Below, piece after piece: positions 6,811 through 7,791 of a stretch of DNA of 7,791 nt. The stretch's first letter is position 1. Each line of letters starts with the position of its first letter. Source of the DNA: JBKPDV01 sp046728075 (GTDB lineage Bacteria; Acidobacteriota; Thermoanaerobaculia; UBA5066; Gp7-AA6); the NCBI GenBank assembly GCA_046728075.1, contig JBKPDV010000002.1:1-7791 (forward strand). Reading direction: 5' to 3'. The translations under genes were made by a program, and so were the position numbers. Below the pieces are notes generated by a model, which saw only the letters and a program-made list of their open reading frames with translations, did no database searches and had not been told where the DNA came from.

Positions 6811-6882
6811 TGCCGGCCGGCTCAGGGCAACGCCCGGCGCCTCCGGCAGATCGCCCGCTCGGGACGGCCGCCGGCGCGGCGC

Positions 6883-6894
6883 TCTGCCGGCAGA
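6883..6894. repeat. Twelve-base perfect palindrome
   Basis: TCTGCCGGCAGA is fully self-complementary and lies 55 bases beyond the Toprim stop. It lacks a following T tract on either strand. It may be an operator-like site, or chance in G+C-rich DNA. Confidence 0.25.
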
Positions 6895-6949
6895 AGGGAC
6901 CAGCCTGCGACCCGTCCCCGTTCCGGCCCGACGTCGGCGGCGGCGAGGG

Positions 6950-7791
6950 TCACGCGGTGCATTGCGCGTCGACCGCGAGATCGCGGGGCACGAAGCGTAC
7001 GCGGTCAGCGGCAACGAGCTGCGGCACGAGATGGCGGAGCATTCCAACGGGCCCAAGCTGCCGCAGATCGACGTTGAAGTCGGCGAGGACCGGCACGAGG
7101 TCGCGGACATCGAGGCCGGTTTCGGCGCCGCGCCCGTGCAGCCGGCCCGCCGCACGGCGGCCGGCCGCATCGTTGTCGCGCGCGACATAGAGGCGGCACA
7201 GCGTCGGCGCGAGGTCGAGGGCGGCGAGGTGATTGGCCGACAGCCCGGCGACCACGGGCAGGGCCGGCAGCGCGGATTTGAGCGCGAGCATGGTCTCGAT
7301 GCCCTCGCCCGCGGCTAGCACCCCCGCCTCCGCGGGGGCAGGCTCGGCCGCCCCGAAGCGCACGCCGTTGCCGAGGACATGCCCGAGTGTCCGGCGCGGA
7401 TCGGCAAGCGGCGCTTTCGTCAACCGGACGGGATCGAGCCAGGTACGCTGGACCGCGGTGATGAGGTCGTGGAGATCGGTGACCGCCGCAAGCAGCGCCG
7501 GCCAGATGTGGCGCGGGGCGCCCTCATGGGGGCGGTAATAGACCGACGAGTGATAGCGCAGGCTCGGCCAATCGAGCACGGCGGTGATGCCGCGGCCGCG
7601 GAGATAGGCTTCGGCTGGCGTGCCGCGGATCGGGTGTCCGGCGCGGAACAGGCGCCGAGCCGCCTCGGGCGATCCGCTCGGCGCGGGCGGCTCGCGGATG
7701 GGCGGCTCCGGGCGCGGCAAGGCGAGGAAGGCCCGCGCCTCGTCTAGGATATCGGCGAGCCGATCGAGGCCGCGATTGAGGCCGATGAGAT
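6950..7791 (-). CDS. DUF7146/Toprim domain protein, primase-like (5' end outside window)
   Basis: The frame is open from the right window edge to TGA (6952-6950), giving 279 residues of a protein whose start lies beyond the window. The TTG at 7720 is an internal leucine, since protein-like sequence continues upstream (RLADILDEARAFLALPRPEP). Fragment residues about 43-130 match the DUF7146 region found before Toprim domains in mobile-element proteins (RLFRAGHPIRGTPAEAYLRGRGI, split here as RLFRAGHPIRG then TPAEAYLRGRGI). Residues about 156-235 form the Toprim domain: the metal-coordinating Glu162 in AAGEGIETM (159-167), and the acidic pair Asp205/Asp207 in VARDNDAAG (202-210). Toprim domains bind divalent metal and act in primases, topoisomerases and nucleases; a DNA-replication or conjugation-linked role on a plasmid or integrative element is the likely one. 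It lies upstream of the DUF2493 gene on the same strand. Confidence 0.88.
   Translation of the reverse strand, partial: LIGLNRGLDRLADILDEARAFLALPRPEPPIREPPAPSGSPEAARRLFRAGHPIRGTPAEAYLRGRGITAVLDWPSLRYHSSVYYRPHEGAPRHIWPALLAAVTDLHDLITAVQRTWLDPVRLTKAPLADPRRTLGHVLGNGVRFGAAEPAPAEAGVLAAGEGIETMLALKSALPALPVVAGLSANHLAALDLAPTLCRLYVARDNDAAGRRAAGRLHGRGAETGLDVRDLVPVLADFNVDLRQLGPVGMLRHLVPQLVAADRVRFVPRDLAVDAQCTA

Larger units (their letters stand above)
6625..6949 (-). other. Structured 325-base spacer between Toprim and DUF2493 genes
   Basis: No gene is supportable in this very G+C-rich spacer; open frames in it are a by-product of composition. It holds three separate symmetric elements listed on their own: a hairpin next to the DUF2493 ribosome binding site, a nested long inverted repeat in the middle, and a short palindrome near the Toprim stop. 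The length and structure suggest a leader RNA, a regulatory region or a DNA-processing site rather than a plain operon gap. Confidence 0.5.

Noticed and set aside
5827..7077. Long plus-strand open frame of 416 codons
   Set aside because: It lies opposite the DUF2493 and Toprim genes, is low-complexity (Ala, Gly, Arg, Glu), crosses the inverted-repeat spacer and has no domain.
6625..7188. N-terminal extension of the DUF2493 frame up to 7188
   Set aside because: The extension is Arg/Pro-rich, runs through the repeat spacer and into the Toprim coding sequence; a good ribosome binding site supports the ATG at 6624.
1..7791. CRISPR array, tRNA, rRNA, insertion-sequence ends or integrase
   Set aside because: No regularly spaced repeats, cloverleaf-type sequence, rRNA motifs, transposase or recombinase motifs were seen on either strand.

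Overview
The window looks like accessory DNA from a high-G+C proteobacterium, most likely an alphaproteobacterium. This rests on the style of the proteins (an SbmA/YddA-like permease, a DUF2493 SLOG protein next to a DUF7146/Toprim protein) and on codon use. No rRNA, tRNA or other taxonomic marker is present, so the assignment is an inference.

Left block, plus strand (about 1-5389). First comes a small unrecognised membrane protein (174-671). It is followed by a complete phosphoketolase (778-3183), which makes acetyl phosphate from xylulose 5-phosphate or fructose 6-phosphate. A 517-base gap (3184-3700) holds no gene I can support, although one frame stays open right through it. A YddA/SbmA/BacA-type 'ABC transporter' (3701-5389) then has the usual full length, but its nucleotide-binding domain has lost the Walker A Lys and Ser/Thr, the signature Gly, the Walker B catalytic Glu and probably the H-loop His. 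It is the most interesting gene here: an intact membrane domain fused to a domain that looks ATPase-dead. No acetate kinase or phosphotransacetylase lies beside the phosphoketolase in this window.

Junction (about 5390-5660). Composition changes sharply here, from moderate G+C on the left to very high G+C on the right, and the coding strand flips. The stretch has one tiny ORF that overlaps the transporter stop, and a good hairpin terminator serving the minus-strand gene on the right.

Right block, minus strand (5668-7791). A DUF7146/Toprim primase-like protein, cut by the window edge, lies upstream of a DUF2493 (YspA/cpYpsA-like SLOG) protein. The pair is the type carried on alphaproteobacterial plasmids and integrative elements. 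The 325-base spacer between them contains a nested inverted repeat that would fold into a long two-part stem, plus a second hairpin directly upstream of the DUF2493 ribosome binding site. The simplest reading is a mobile-element backbone on the right abutting metabolic and transport cargo, or host DNA, on the left. No integrase, attachment site or insertion sequence is visible to prove it.
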